NCBI GenBank assembly: GCA_933228895.1
Contig: OW121846.1
Span: 74,412,064 to 74,476,063 of the forward strand
Source: Platycnemis pennipes
Taxonomy: Eukaryota; Arthropoda; Insecta; Odonata; Platycnemididae
Reading direction: 5' to 3'
DNA: 64,000 bases
The notes beneath the pieces are model-generated. The model did no database searches and was not told the origin of the DNA. It worked only from the letters and a program-made list of their open reading frames with translations. Both the position numbers and the translations under genes were made by a program. Positions 52,402 through 62,298 of this stretch are shown one piece after another (position 1 is the first letter of the stretch; each line of letters begins with the position of its first letter).

Positions 52402-52572
52402 TCATGACTTTTTCACATCCATATTAGGAATATAATCCATGGCCATTAGGCAAGCAAACACAGTCATGATCATTTTAGGCTTCACCTCAGTGATGTCTTC
52501 AGGGAGGGCATAGACTGTGGCTCCAGTTTTACGTGCCATTGAAATGGCATACTTTGCATTAGCCAAATTATC
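52402..52572 (-). CDS. Plastin/fimbrin, terminal coding exon (end of CH4)
   Basis: The exon starts after TTTTTCCAG (AG at 52,574-52,573) with [20 protein letters not shown], continues through [20 protein letters not shown], and ends at TGA (52,404-52,402). This is the C-terminal end of the fourth calponin-homology domain of plastins ([31 protein letters not shown]). It forms part of the second actin-binding module of this cytoplasmic actin-bundling protein. The exon is entered in phase 0, matching the preceding exon at 56,480. After ACLM the tail reads [13 protein letters not shown], longer than the short basic tail of vertebrate plastins. The 3.9-kb intron before it carries a foldback element and a Penelope-like relic. 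Confidence 0.95.
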   Translation of the reverse strand, partial: DNLANAKYAISMARKTGATVYALPEDITEVKPKMIMTVFACLMAMDYIPNMDVKKS

Positions 52573-53276
52573 CTGGAAAAAGATTAAATCCACAGAATTA
52601 TTATGGCCAGTACAGGAGACTTGATCATTCATTTTCACAGCTTACTGTAGTACATGCATATAGCTCCATGTAAAGTGCTTAGCATGTTTTCTCACGTTAT
52701 AAATACATATTATTAACATTTATTGAGATTGAAAATATTTATTATCATTATTAACCCTTAAAATGCTTAGGGAAAAATTGGTGAACATTCCCATTGACAA
52801 AGTTAAGTTTTTGGCATATTCTAATTCAGCATGATGATATATGATGTTTTTGGCCAAAATTTTTAATTTTTCAAATACATTAATGGTAGTTACAAAGGCT
52901 TAAACTTTTGACGTTCCTGAACGTACTGCGCCAACAGAAGACCGTGTTGAGCGGGTTGCATGCATTCAAAGACATTCTTATTTGCCAATTTTACACGATA
53001 TAATAGAATTTCCAACATGACTTTCTGTTAAGCACACAATATCAAGTATTAAACTTGTTTTATAATAATTCTTACACATAACACACTCTTCTGTCACTCT
53101 ATGACACAATACTATGAATATTACAATGGGGAATTTGAAATATTTTGATACTTTCAAAAGAAAAAACCTCCTATAGAAGAACAACTGCCATTTTGCATAG
53201 GTAGCATTTTTATTTCTAAAAGAACTAGATTTGTAATATAAGTTCAAGATAAGGATTTATTGAGTTCTGATTAAAA
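52573..53276 (-). other. Plastin intron, proximal part
   Basis: AT-rich intron sequence between the terminal exon and the foldback element. A stretch at ~52,755 begins TTAACCCTTAAAATGC and might be one end of a small TTAA-site element, but a matching second end was not found. No coding sequence. Confidence 0.5.
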
Positions 53277-53490
53277 ATTACTTTGGGGTCTTTCTAAATA
53301 ATTCTCAGGTTTCCAACCAAGTAAAATTTTGCGTTGGTGACGTTTCGACGGAATACTCCTCCATCGTCCTCAGAGCAATCTGCTCCGTCAAAATGTCAGC
53401 AACGCAAAATCTTACTCAGCTGGAAACCCAAGAATTATTTATAAATATCATTAGCCGAGAAAGGACAAGATCATATATTACTTTGGGGTC
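53277..53490 (-). mobile_element. 186-bp foldback element with 14-bp TSD and hammerhead-like core
   Basis: The direct repeat ATTACTTTGGGGTC at 53,277-53,290 and 53,477-53,490 brackets a 186-bp insertion (53,291-53,476). Within it, 53,295-53,352 and 53,384-53,441 are imperfect inverted repeats of 58 bp each, leaving a 31-base loop. On the minus strand the loop and stem base contain CTGAGGA (53,373-53,367), then CGATGGA pairing with TCCGTCG, followed by GAAAC (starting 53,347). That is the CUGANGA/stem II/GAAA order of a hammerhead ribozyme. A convincing cleavage triplet and stem I were not identified. It may be a Penelope- or retrozyme-related non-autonomous element, or a foldback MITE with a chance core. 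Confidence 0.65.
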
Positions 53491-55228
53491 ATTCCATTTT
53501 AAATCGACAAATGGTCGTTGCCTCACCATCTCAGATTTCAACCAAATTCGGCTCTTAGGTAGTACCTACCCTTGTGACCCATAATCCATTGACTAAATTC
53601 ACAGAAAAAATTTTGCCCCCTAGTTATAGGCAAAAGTACATCACTCGGATGCTTGAAAAATGTCATTTTATGCTAAATTTGTACGAGCTCCAGCAAACTT
53701 ATTTTACTTAGTACAAATATAAAAAAGGTATCAATGGAAAGGAAAAAGCCTATACTTGATGTTATTGATCTTGAACATCGACTTTGTGCAAGTTTTAATG
53801 CTTCTTCAACTGCTCTAAGTCAAAGTTCAAAATGTTGTTTTTTTGTAACTTGGGGCAATAAATAAACCAGGTTGGACTTAAATTAACAGGCTAATTTTTC
53901 TCGTGTTAATACTCACGTGTGAGTAGTGTATGATTAAAAAGTAAAATGTAGATTTTAACCTACCTTCTCGGAGGAAATATCCCAAGAACCTTAGAAATTT
54001 GGCAAAAAATTGTTTTTCGGAGCTAAAAAAATCCATGTGGAACAGGTTTTAAAAATCAGGTGAGTACTGATTTAGCAATTTCTAAAGGTGTTCTTTCAAG
54101 AAAAAAAAGAATTGAGTTGTGTTTTTCAGGGGTTGGATAGATATAGAGATTGGAATTTGTGTAAAATACAACGTTCGAGAGCCACAGGCGATGGGCCTGA
54201 ATAATGCAGATATTCTATAAACAATGATGTAATCAAGTTAAGAATGGTATGAAAACGAGCAGAGAACGTTTATAGGGTCACTGATATCTTGTAGAAGAGG
54301 TGGAATGGAATGTGTGGTGGTACAATGTTTTCCAGGTGGAAATAGGTGGGGGCCATTGCATGAACTCGTCAACTGCCGTAAGTTCTCGATGATTATGTAT
54401 CAATGGAGTGGACCTGCTATACATGCCCTAGGGAAACCAGGTTTGTTGTATTATATTGTATCATGGTGTATGAATTCACATCACCTTCATAGTACCCAAC
54501 TAATGGAATGTCCTCTTTTGTGGAATGGCACATGCCAGTGCATGTCTGGACTGGAGGAAGTTCTTTGTTTGGTCGATTTAAAATGGATTGACTCTTCGGT
54601 AAGTTATTTTTTAATTAGCTCATTTTCTTTTCAGCCATTGACTGTGAAATCTTATATACAAACTCATTTTTACAACATATAATCAGTTGCAAAAGTTAAA
54701 AATCATTAAAATTATACATCTAGACAAACCTAAGTTTAACTATTTACATACATTAGTATTTGATATTGCTGTGATAAGTAAAAAATAATAAGCTAAGATA
54801 AGACACAATGGTGACTTTCCCTTCGATACTGGGCAAATATACGGTAGTGTCCTTCCTGATCCCTCACTTTGAGTATTCTTATCACTTTCATTGTTTACTT
54901 TTGTGTCTAGTGTCATCTAATTTGTGTAGTTTAGGAAAAAGCCTCGATTAGCCTAAGCTTCCAGAGGTTAGAATAGGGGAAGGGGCGAAAGGTGGATGGG
55001 AAACAGAAGGAATCATTTGAATTAGGGATTTAGACATGGAGAGGCAGTAGTAATAGAGTGGGATTTTGGGATTGAATTTAATGAGGAGGAAGTAACTCCT
55101 GTATAATAAGAGATGAAATGTGGAAGCCTAATTTTTTAAGGCACTTCAGGGTCTTTCTTTCAATTGCATAATATGACATAATTTGATCAAAATGATCATT
55201 GCCCCCCATTATGGTAATGGCTTTCAAG
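53491..55228 (-). other. Plastin intron, distal part
   Basis: Intronic sequence with no recognised gene. A plus-strand open frame at 54,305-54,682 (125 codons) has no motif, is antisense to plastin, and looks accidental. No terminal repeats or target duplications were found here. Confidence 0.5.
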
Positions 55229-55625
55229 TGTGCCTCCGTGTTAGGATGTCTCATGCCATCCTGCTGGCATCTTCAGGTCAGAATAGACGATGCGTCAAAT
55301 TAGGCCATCTTATATAGGGGCATGAGGGTCGTAGGTTGACTCTGATTGGTCAAAACGATCTTTCTTAGATCATCAACTTTGAAAATTCTTTTCTAGGTAT
55401 TTGCTAACGTGTAGCCGCCCCTTGTTGTAATCTTCCGGATGTTTGGTGATCTCTATAGCCTCCCGGATCAGCCTAGGGTAGTGGTGGCTTTTACTGCAGA
55501 TGACCTTCGGACAATTCAAGTCATGTGTTGAATGTCGAAGTCAAGTGAAGGCCATCTGCATCCATAATCCGAAGGTCATCCGCAGTGAAAGCCGCTACTA
55601 CCCTAGGCTGATCTGGGAGGATAAA
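55229..55625 (-). mobile_element. Penelope-like element 3' end (relic, copy B) with ribozyme-like motif
   Basis: Same sequence as 44,971-45,310, but extending further left. It includes the minus-strand protein tail KVICSESKSHYYPRLIREA-type frame near 55,510-55,455 (one base change alters SESH to SKSH relative to copy A) and the inverted 52-bp pair at 55,459-55,510 and 55,569-55,620. At 55,277-55,243 on the minus strand is CCTGAAGATGCCAGCAGGAT, followed by GGCATGAGAC. This has CUGAAGA, a UGCCA/UGGCA stem and GAGAC where a hammerhead would have GAAAC. PLE terminal repeats are known to carry hammerhead motifs, which supports the assignment. The element body is absent. Confidence 0.55.
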
Positions 55626-56479
55626 CTTGAAGGACATCACAGATTGATTATTTTGTACATAATCATGGATTCCAAAGGGTGCAGCACTCTGTATCGTCTC
55701 GTTGAGATGTCACTTGTTTCGACAATCTTTCCCACTCGCCATGTAATTTGAATAAATTTTGTTTCTTGTTTCACTACAGAACGAGGTTGTGAAAGCATCA
55801 AATTCTGTCTCTCTCTCTCATTGGCATTGACAGATATTTGGTTATGCTAATTGAAAGAAATCTTTGAGGACCGATTGTGTGATAGCAAACACTGTGTTAT
55901 GCGAATTCATGTTAAACGATGGATACCAGTACTTAAAAGCTTTGCATGGGCATATTAACCATTGTAAAACATTCCAAAACTACTGAATTAGGAAAATAGA
56001 ATATAATGTAGAACTTAAATTCTAGGTGACTCGCACAGTCTTCCCCAAACAAAGTAACCTTTGAACATAAATAGAAAAATCAGTGTAAAATACTCTGAAA
56101 CCCCAAGGTTTTGATCAAAGACAAACCCATATCAGAACAGGTTAATCTAAATGAGATGACAACAATGACAAAATTTAAAACTATCAAAGAAAAATAAGTA
56201 GGTTGAAACCAATAGTAAAATACTAAAATAATACATCATTTACTAGGCAATCCAAATTTCTAAGTGTTGAAACTTTAAATAAGGATTTAAAAGGATAAAG
56301 GATACTTCAAATAGGACACAACTAAAATCTCCCAAAAATGCTTTCCCACAATGCCTACTTTCTTTCTCTCTTTTCATGAAAGCCCTTCTCCCTGTACTCA
56401 CTATTTATAAATATCATCACAAAAAGTATCATACAGTAATTAAAACTGGAACTGATACAATGCATAAGGCAAAAATTAC

Positions 56480-56581
56480 CTCTTCAGCACCTCCATCTCT
56501 AACTAGTTCATAGTTGATTGCTCCTGGTTTGATTGAATCAATTAAATCAAGAATTACTCTTGCATCAGCCAAGGATGAATC
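56480..56581 (-). CDS. Plastin/fimbrin exon, CH4 (102 bp)
   Basis: Encodes DSSLADARVILDLIDSIKPG then AINYELVRDGGAEE. This matches the plastin CH4 pattern S.L.V.DLIDAI.PG.INYDLV. The acceptor is TTTTTTTAG (AG at 56,583-56,582) and the donor is GT at 56,479-56,478. It is entered and left in phase 0: the previous exon ends in CAG, and the next begins GAT at 52,572. The domain is part of the second actin-binding module (CH3-CH4). It has an Arg at the position where the orphan duplicate at 46.2 kb and vertebrate plastins have Lys, a conservative change. Confidence 0.95.
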
Positions 56582-56882
56582 CTAAAAAAAAGAACAGAAC
56601 CACATTGAAAACAGAGATAACAACTTAATAATGTAATCCCAGCAAAGATTGAATGGCGCCTTTCTATCTGCCAAATTACATATTAGACCACATTCAGGTT
56701 CAAATAAATTAAATAATGGCCGTTTTTAAAAACATTATCCATTACTAAGATACATGACCACAAATTATATCATAGTAGACTCAACACCTACATTGCTTTT
56801 TTTTACAACTCACTTTCTCAGAAGCAACAGTTAACCAATACATTTTAAGAACAATGAGCAAACATACAATTGGAATTCTTAC

Positions 56883-57034
56883 CTGAAAACTTTTCAAACT
56901 GCTTGATTTACTTGCCTTGGTCAACTTATTATTGACCCACTGTACAATTTCTTTTTCAACTATTGGACTGCCTGTGTTTGCAAGCTGAGTGAGTATTGAC
57001 AATGTATATGCTCTCATTAATTGCCAAATCAGAG
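56883..57034 (-). CDS. Plastin/fimbrin exon, end of CH3 to start of CH4 (152 bp)
   Basis: With one base carried over from the preceding exon it reads ALIWQLMRAYTLSILTQLAN, then TGSPIVEKEIVQWVNNKLTK and ASKSSSLKSFQ. LIWQLMR.YTL is a hallmark of the end of plastin CH3, and I..WVN..L opens CH4. The acceptor is GTTACAG (AG at 57,036-57,035) and the donor GTAAGAATTCC starts at 56,882. A 241-bp intron separates it from the upstream exon. A Ser occupies the site that is often Gly in plastins (KA-S-KSS); the orphan duplicate has Gly there. Confidence 0.96.
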
Positions 57035-57275
57035 CTGTAACAGAGAATTTTTAGTTAAAATCAAGTAAAATCATTCCTTGTTTTATACTAGTACAAGTTA
57101 AACATATCTGTATTAACATGCAATTCATTTTTTTATACATTTATATTCATTGTTAGTTACACAGTGTACAATGAGAAACAATAACCTCTTCCTCTTCAAT
57201 AAGTTTAGGACTGATTACACTTCCATTCTACTTCAATGTGGAATACACCAACATTCTACTTTCATCATATCTCAC

Positions 57276-57415
57276 CGAGTGTGAGTGTCGCATTTCCATC
57301 GTTGAGATCCTGACCCGCAATCCCAACTAAAGAAAATTTAAGCTGCTTCCCCAGTTCAACAGCATAGTTACAATTTTCAAGTTTTTCCATGAATTTCCTT
57401 AGTTTTGAGAATTTT
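57276..57415 (-). CDS. Plastin/fimbrin exon, CH3 (140 bp)
   Basis: After completing an Arg codon it encodes [20 protein letters not shown], then [20 protein letters not shown] and NATLTL. This is the strongly conserved plastin CH3 stretch ([31 protein letters not shown]) and the main basis for naming the gene. The acceptor is CTTTTGCAG (AG at 57,417-57,416) and the donor GTGAGATATG starts at 57,275. It ends one base into an Ala codon that the next exon completes. The segment contributes to F-actin binding by the CH3 domain. No missing or unusual residue was noticed. Confidence 0.97.
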
Positions 57416-57518
57416 CTGCAAAAGAGCAAGGAATCAGAGAATGTGACTTCATTGGGACTTAATCTTTCTGGGAACGAGATACACATGGCATAACAGTAAA
57501 ACAAAAATAAGAAAGTTA

Positions 57519-57771
57519 CAGTATATTTCAGCAGATAAGACGATAAGTTGAATCATTAAAAAAAGCCCCCAAAATCCGGGGTAGTCTTATAGGACAGATA
57601 CAAAAAAAATGATTGAATTTATATAAATTAAAATCATTATAAAATAAAACAAAACACTCACTTCAAATCAATGTATTTAAAAAGGTCAGATATATGCTTA
57701 AACTATAAAAATTTGACGAAAATTTACACCCCATCTTATTTCAAGGTTGTCTTATCTGCGGAAATATACCG
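57519..57771. mobile_element. MITE with TA target site (253 bp)
   Basis: The ends read inward as CAGTATATTTCAGCAGATAA and CGGTATATTTCCGCAGATAA, each flanked by TA (57,517-57,518 and 57,772-57,773). The interior has no coding sequence. TA duplication and CAG/CGG termini fit a non-autonomous Tc1/mariner or pogo-type element. It is unrelated in sequence to the Tigger-like element at 49.7 kb apart from the target site. It lies in the plastin intron just upstream of the 57,276-57,415 exon. Confidence 0.75.
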
Positions 57772-57773
57772 TA

Positions 57774-58155
57774 TATGCTAAGTGCAACTTAGATGAGAGT
57801 TTAAAATAGGGTAATTTCTTTCAACAAAGAAAACAGAATTCATTAATTACGATTTGTGACCCACCATACATATATTCATTACACACAAATAATTTGGATT
57901 GCAAAATCCCAGTTTACTAGAAAATTAAATACTAATTATAATTATAACTTATAATTATAAGTTCACTTGAAAAATCTAAGAAATGGTAGGACTGCGGCAA
58001 CCTTATTGCAGACATATCAGGTTCATAGTTTACCTTGCGAGGCTTAGGTGAACTTACGATTATATTCCAGAGCCCTTAAGCTCCAGTAAACATATATCAA
58101 TAATCACATGTGAAAATTATCAAAGCTAGGAAAGTCTCCTCCGTTAAACATGGTA
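57774..58155 (-). other. Plastin intron, nothing recognised
   Basis: AT-rich intron between two MITEs. A short TTATAATTATAAG-type palindrome near 57,940-57,960 is the only structure seen. Confidence 0.5.
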
Positions 58156-58159
58156 TTAA

Positions 58160-58450
58160 CCCATCCGCATCCATAAACGTACTGGTACGCGATCTGGATC
58201 CGGCCTCAATCACCGGAAGCGTACCGGTACGCATAACGCATTGTGTTCCTTGTAGGTTGATGCTGCTGCCATCTTACATTTTTTAAAAAACTTTTTGGTC
58301 AGTCATCTGTATTTGTAGCAGCTGCCATCTGACGGCTTCATTTGCAAGTTTTGCTATTCATCAATTTAGAAACTACATTTGTGATTAAATACCTCAAAAG
58401 TCAGTGGTGTTTGTGGCCACTTTAAATCTCAGAGAGAGGATGCGAATGAG
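58160..58450. mobile_element. piggyBac-type MITE with TTAA flanks (291 bp)
   Basis: TTAA occurs at 58,156-58,159 and 58,451-58,454. The element begins CCCATCCGCATCC and ends GGATGCGAATGAG, an imperfect 13-bp terminal inverted repeat. TTAA target sites are characteristic of piggyBac elements. Inside are two near-palindromic subterminal repeats around CGTACTGGTACGC and GCGTACCGGTACGC (58,178-58,222). No transposase is present. Confidence 0.7.
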
Positions 58451-58519
58451 TTAACAGTTGTTTCTAGGCCCCTACGCTTCCTGCTTGTGTTCTGGACCAA
58501 ATTACCACATTCAGATTTC

Positions 58520-58856
58520 ATAAGTTAGTTATTCAGGGGAGGTGACCGACAGCTGAGGTCATTTGTGCCATAATGGATAGATGGGTGATTGGGTAACGGT
58601 AGGAACATTTTAGGTGATGGAGGAAGGGTGGAGAGAAACCCGGCATCAGCATTAGCCTAATCTTAATGACAGATGCCAAGGGGACCATGGCTTAACGTCC
58701 CATCCGACGGATGGAGTACTGAACCTGATACACCCTCCACTAGGCACTCAAGTAGGGACCGGTTTGCCACAGAAAAATCTGCCACCACCGAGAAATGAAC
58801 CCAGGCCCTCGGGATGGGAGGCCAGCACTCTAGCCACCACACCAACCCGATCCCCC
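58520..58856 (-). mobile_element. tRNA-derived SINE, copy 2, with 10-bp TSD
   Basis: The same family as 46,934-47,273, bracketed by TTCAGATTTC at 58,510-58,519 and 58,857-58,866. Minus-strand start GGGGGATCGGGTTGG, A-box-like TGGCTAGAGTGCTGG, and a decayed B-box (GGTTCATTTCT instead of GGTTCAATTCC). The conserved body includes the TCCGACGGA and GACCGACAGCTGAGG segments shared with copy 1. It lies in the plastin intron between 57,415 and 60,411. Confidence 0.9.
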
Positions 58857-58866
58857 TTCAGATTTC

Positions 58867-60410
58867 GTGTCCCTACAAAAACGTGCTAACAAAAAGTCCA
58901 CTGTATGTCACAAAATATTCCTAGAAGCTTTCTGATAGTGAATACTGAGGAATATACTAAATGCCCAGCACTCGCATTTAGTTCTAAAATGATGGATAGA
59001 TGGCACCCAGACCATGCTAATTGTTTTTTTTTACTAACGTCCCAGGGGCATTAATTTAATTTTTTTGTACTTAAGTTAATTTGATGCTAATTTTTTCTAT
59101 AAACTGGCCTTTAGATTCATTATACATTTTACTGCTAGTCATTGACATGCTTCAACCCCTTGAGGCTCTGGAAGAGCAGTATCACAATATGGCAGCTTCA
59201 ATGGTAAATTTTCCCAGAATACTTTTAACTTAAATGCACTCCTGGAAAATTATATTCCATCATTTTGTTGCATTTGTCTTGGATTTGGATTACACCTAAG
59301 TAAAAACTGGAGATGTACGAAACAAAATGTAGAGATGATAGGATTTTTGAATACAGCCAGGAGAAGCTAATATTTGACAATACCTTTTGTAAAGATGATA
59401 TAAATGTTAAGACTGACACTAAAATTAGCTACAGATATTAATTAATGAAGATGAAGAAGACGTTTCATCTGAGCAAATTATTTACCATATGTAAAACTCT
59501 AAAATTTTTGGGAAATTTAGTTTCAGCGAGAGTAATGATTACAATCCACAAGATGAGAGGAAACTAGAGAACAGCACACTTGATTTCTTCTAATTATTTA
59601 TCACTAATAGTTTACTTCCTTAACATATTTGACAGCATATACGATACACCCCCATTTCTGTGGACGGCTAGTTTACTAAACCAAACCTTCAAACCGGGGT
59701 GATTTTTCATACCATAAGTTTGGAATGAAAGTGCATCTTATATGCAGTTAAAAACAGTATTTTATCAAGGAAACTAACATGTACAGTGTGAATACACTGA
59801 TGAATTTGTGAAATTATGATAAGAACTGTATTAGTTTACATTTAGCTGTCATGCATAGGTTGTTCTAAATTGTATCAACATTAAAATTTAGTACAAAGAG
59901 AAATTATGGAAATACCAAATCCATAGAATATATCAGTAAATTATCACTTAAAAATGGCATTAAAATCACTTAATCCTATCAGCTTATTAATTGAGAAAAA
60001 CAGCAGCTTTTAATTCCATCCAGCAGGAAAAAATAACACAAACCATTTAATGCAAAAGGACTGAATTCCTTCATAAATTCAAGAATTTGCATACGTGATC
60101 ATGGTAATCATGACTAAATTGAAAATCTTATGATGAATATAACAAACTTACGAGGTTATCCATTCCTTTATCAATTAAGTTTCTGCACATTGTAGAGTAG
60201 CTCACCACCAATAAACCCCATATTCCATATTATACATCGCAAAAATAGTAATGCTCAAAAATCTATCCTTATTTCAAGAAGGTGTAACCACAGGGCCACA
60301 AAGAAATTTATGGGAGTTAATATCTCAAAAAAAATCCCTAAGCACAGCAACTAGCTAAGAAATGTGACAGCTACTTACTTATATAAGTAGCCATAGGAAT
60401 TAAAACTTAC
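58867..60410 (-). other. Plastin intron, nothing firmly recognised
   Basis: AT-rich intronic sequence. A GC-richer patch at ~59,645-59,760 (CACCCCCATTTCTG to CATCTTATATGCAG) may be the remnant of a small DNA element, but no paired ends were found. Short open frames here have no motif. Confidence 0.5.
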
Positions 60411-60549
60411 CGATGCACTTTATTCCAATTCACTATTCCTGGTTTAATAATATCATATAACTGGAATATTATCAAACCATCAGCCAAGTCAGAATAAAGC
60501 CAGTTAACATGTGGTGCAACTCCCATTGAATTCATCCAATTTCGATAAG
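60411..60549 (-). CDS. Plastin/fimbrin exon, N-terminal part of CH3 (139 bp)
   Basis: With one base carried from the previous exon it encodes [20 protein letters not shown], then [20 protein letters not shown] and NWNKVHR. This is the plastin CH3 start (FRNWMNSLGV.P.VNHLY.DL.D.L...QLY..I). The acceptor is ACCTTTTCAG (AG at 60,551-60,550) and the donor GTAAGTTTTA starts at 60,410. It leaves two bases (CG) that the next exon completes as Arg. VDW in vertebrate plastins corresponds to VNW here. The ~3-kb intron after it holds a SINE and two MITEs. Confidence 0.96.
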
Positions 60550-61284
60550 CTGAAAAGGTAAAATTACGATTTGTTACCAGAAAATGTTAACACATCTAAA
60601 ATCAGCAATAAGAGATACATATGCAGACTTGCTCCAATAAGGAGTCATCAAATTCATTACCAATCCACACTAATGAAAACTACAACTTGGGTAGCCAACT
60701 GCCAGTAAAAGAAAGCAAATGGGAGAAGGATATTTGAATGTGGCCGCATGAGGAACCATCATGAGGTATCATACTTTTACTTTGCCTTTAATAATATCTA
60801 TAACAAATGAAAATATAAAGGAAGAAGAGAGAGAAAGCATTATCCAAGGTTTCTATCATATTATTAGAAATATCCACAAAGTCAAAGGCTACACACAGTG
60901 GTCATCTACAATAGCACGTATGCCTCATTGCGAGAATATTACCATAGTAAGTGATTTTTGTCACACTGCCATAACAAGTCAATTTTTGCCATGACTGTCA
61001 TCTGCGTTACATAATTGAAGAAACTGTATGCCCTTAGAAAGACAATCTTTACAAATTACAACAATGTGCAGCAAGGCACCACTTCAAAAGACAAAAGAAA
61101 TTTGCTCATACACACAATGAGGTAGAGGATAGTTTCCTATAATTTTTTTATTGTCTTGATCAAAAGTTTATAATCTCTGGAGTGAATATTTTAAGCCATT
61201 TGATTTTAAAATGAAGTTAAGTATTTTTTCTTATTAATTAAAACATGAAAAAATCCAACGACACAAAAATGCGACCTCAAAATA
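60550..61284 (-). other. Plastin intron, nothing recognised
   Basis: Intronic DNA between the CH3 exon and the LINE remnant. The plus-strand frame at 60,761-60,994 has no recognisable domain and is antisense to the gene. Confidence 0.5.
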
Positions 61285-61880
61285 TTCATCATCATCAGTA
61301 TTTCAATCCTAGGATTGGTTTTACTGCAGCCCTCCATTCTGCCCTATTCAGTGTTAATTCCCTCATGCCCTGGTATGTTTCCTCTTTCACATCCTTCTTT
61401 ATTTGCCCTATATATTTGACCCTTGCTCTTCCTCGTGAGACCTTTCCTTCATCTGCTCTTCTGTATAGTCCTTTCTTCATCTACTCTTCTCTCTGTTCCT
61501 CATTTTATCTGTCCATCTAATCTTCAACATTCTCCTCCAGCACCATGTTTTGAAGGCTTCAATTCTTTGTTGGTCTGCTTTCCCGATGTTCCATGTCTCT
61601 GCTCCATACTAATGTTTTGATGAAACGCTTCCATGTTTGCAACCATAGGCTCTTTGAGCACAGTAGTTGTCTCTTCTTCATAAATGCTTCTTTAGCTTGT
61701 ACTATTCTTCGCTTGATGTCCATCGAGCTTCTTTCATCCCAAGTTATAGTGCTGCCAAGGTAGGTGAAGTTCTCCAATTGTTCCAATTTCACTCCTCGAA
61801 TTGTGATATTTGCCCTAAGCTTCTCTCTTCCACACACTAGAGATGGAACTGTGGATGCTTCCAAGCAGACGTGCACTCTG
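61285..61880 (-). mobile_element. LINE (non-LTR retrotransposon) C-terminal fragment, broken
   Basis: A minus-strand frame at 61,876-61,559 reads LEQLENFTYLGSTITWDERS, then IKRRIVQAKEAFMKKRQLLC and KRFIKTLVWS. This is the region downstream of the RT catalytic core in many arthropod non-LTR elements. A frameshift follows; a second frame contains RIEAFKTWCWRRMLKIRWTD, and a third at 61,480-61,295 has GKVSRGRARVKYIGQIKKDV and AEWRAAV, the usual C-terminal end. The 3' end has short ATGATG-type repeats. The 5' part and the catalytic Asp motif are missing, so this is a dead 5'-truncated copy in the plastin intron. Confidence 0.85.
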
Positions 61881-62084
61881 TTAAAGCTTATTAACTAGCA
61901 TCTGCAGTATATTTAGGTAAACATACAACCATTTATGACAGTCAAATCAGTTTAAAGTCACTTGGATATCAAAAAATGTTAAAATTTTGAGCTGTGCCAA
62001 TGATGCCTGATTATTTATTACAAATGCATTCCATTGTCACATTACTCAAAATAGCTCTGATTAGATTTCTAAGTAGACACCTAC

Positions 62085-62298
62085 TTTTCTCCTCTCTGGT
62101 TTCCTCGATGTTGCCCAAGCCCTCCAAGCTTGTCTCCGTTTGCTCCAATCCTGGGTGGTTGTTAAATAAGTTGGCCACGAAAGCCAAGTTCAACTTGTAG
62201 ATCCCATTCACCACATCATTTGGAGTGACAAAACTCCGGCACCCAAGCTTGGCAGCTTCTTGCAGCATGAGTTCTGCACGAGTTAAATGATCTGGTTC
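62085..62298 (-). CDS. Plastin/fimbrin exon, end of CH2 and CH2-CH3 linker (214 bp)
   Basis: First plastin exon visible in the window. It starts after TTTGTTTCAG (AG at 62,300-62,299) with [20 protein letters not shown], continues [20 protein letters not shown] and [13 protein letters not shown], and ends in EETREEK plus one base, with the donor GTAGGTGTC at 62,084. LGC..FVT..DVV.G..KLNLAF.ANLFN is diagnostic of the end of plastin CH2, the first actin-binding module. The linker before ETREE is shorter than, and different from, the vertebrate form. This exon plus the five downstream total 918 bp, or 305 residues and a stop. Upstream exons (EF hands, CH1, most of CH2) lie beyond 64,000. Confidence 0.95.

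Larger units (their letters stand above)
55286..57053 (-). repeat. Segmental duplication, copy B (in the plastin gene)
   Basis: Same orientation match to 44,971-46,730 at a distance of about 10.3 kb. It contains the Penelope-like 3' relic, intron sequence and the 102-bp and 152-bp plastin exons. Identity ends abruptly at AGAATTTTTA on the right (57,053) and within the Penelope relic on the left. This copy sits in correct order between upstream and downstream plastin exons, so it is the resident copy. Confidence 0.93.

Noticed and set aside
52752..52960. A second TTAA-type MITE starting TTAACCCTTAAAATGC
   Set aside because: No matching inverted end or second TTAA at a sensible distance was found.
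54305..54682. Plus-strand 125-codon open frame in the plastin intron
   Set aside because: No domain, signal or repeat recognised; antisense to plastin, with composition like the surrounding intron.
44971..57053. The two plastin exon blocks as unmerged haplotypes (false duplication)
   Set aside because: Flanking sequence outside the ~1.76-kb blocks is unrelated on both sides, and the terminal exon and Tigger element are present only once between them. A local duplication fits better, though raw reads should settle it.
61245..61620. Plus-strand frames overlapping the LINE remnant
   Set aside because: They are antisense shadows of the broken LINE protein on the minus strand.
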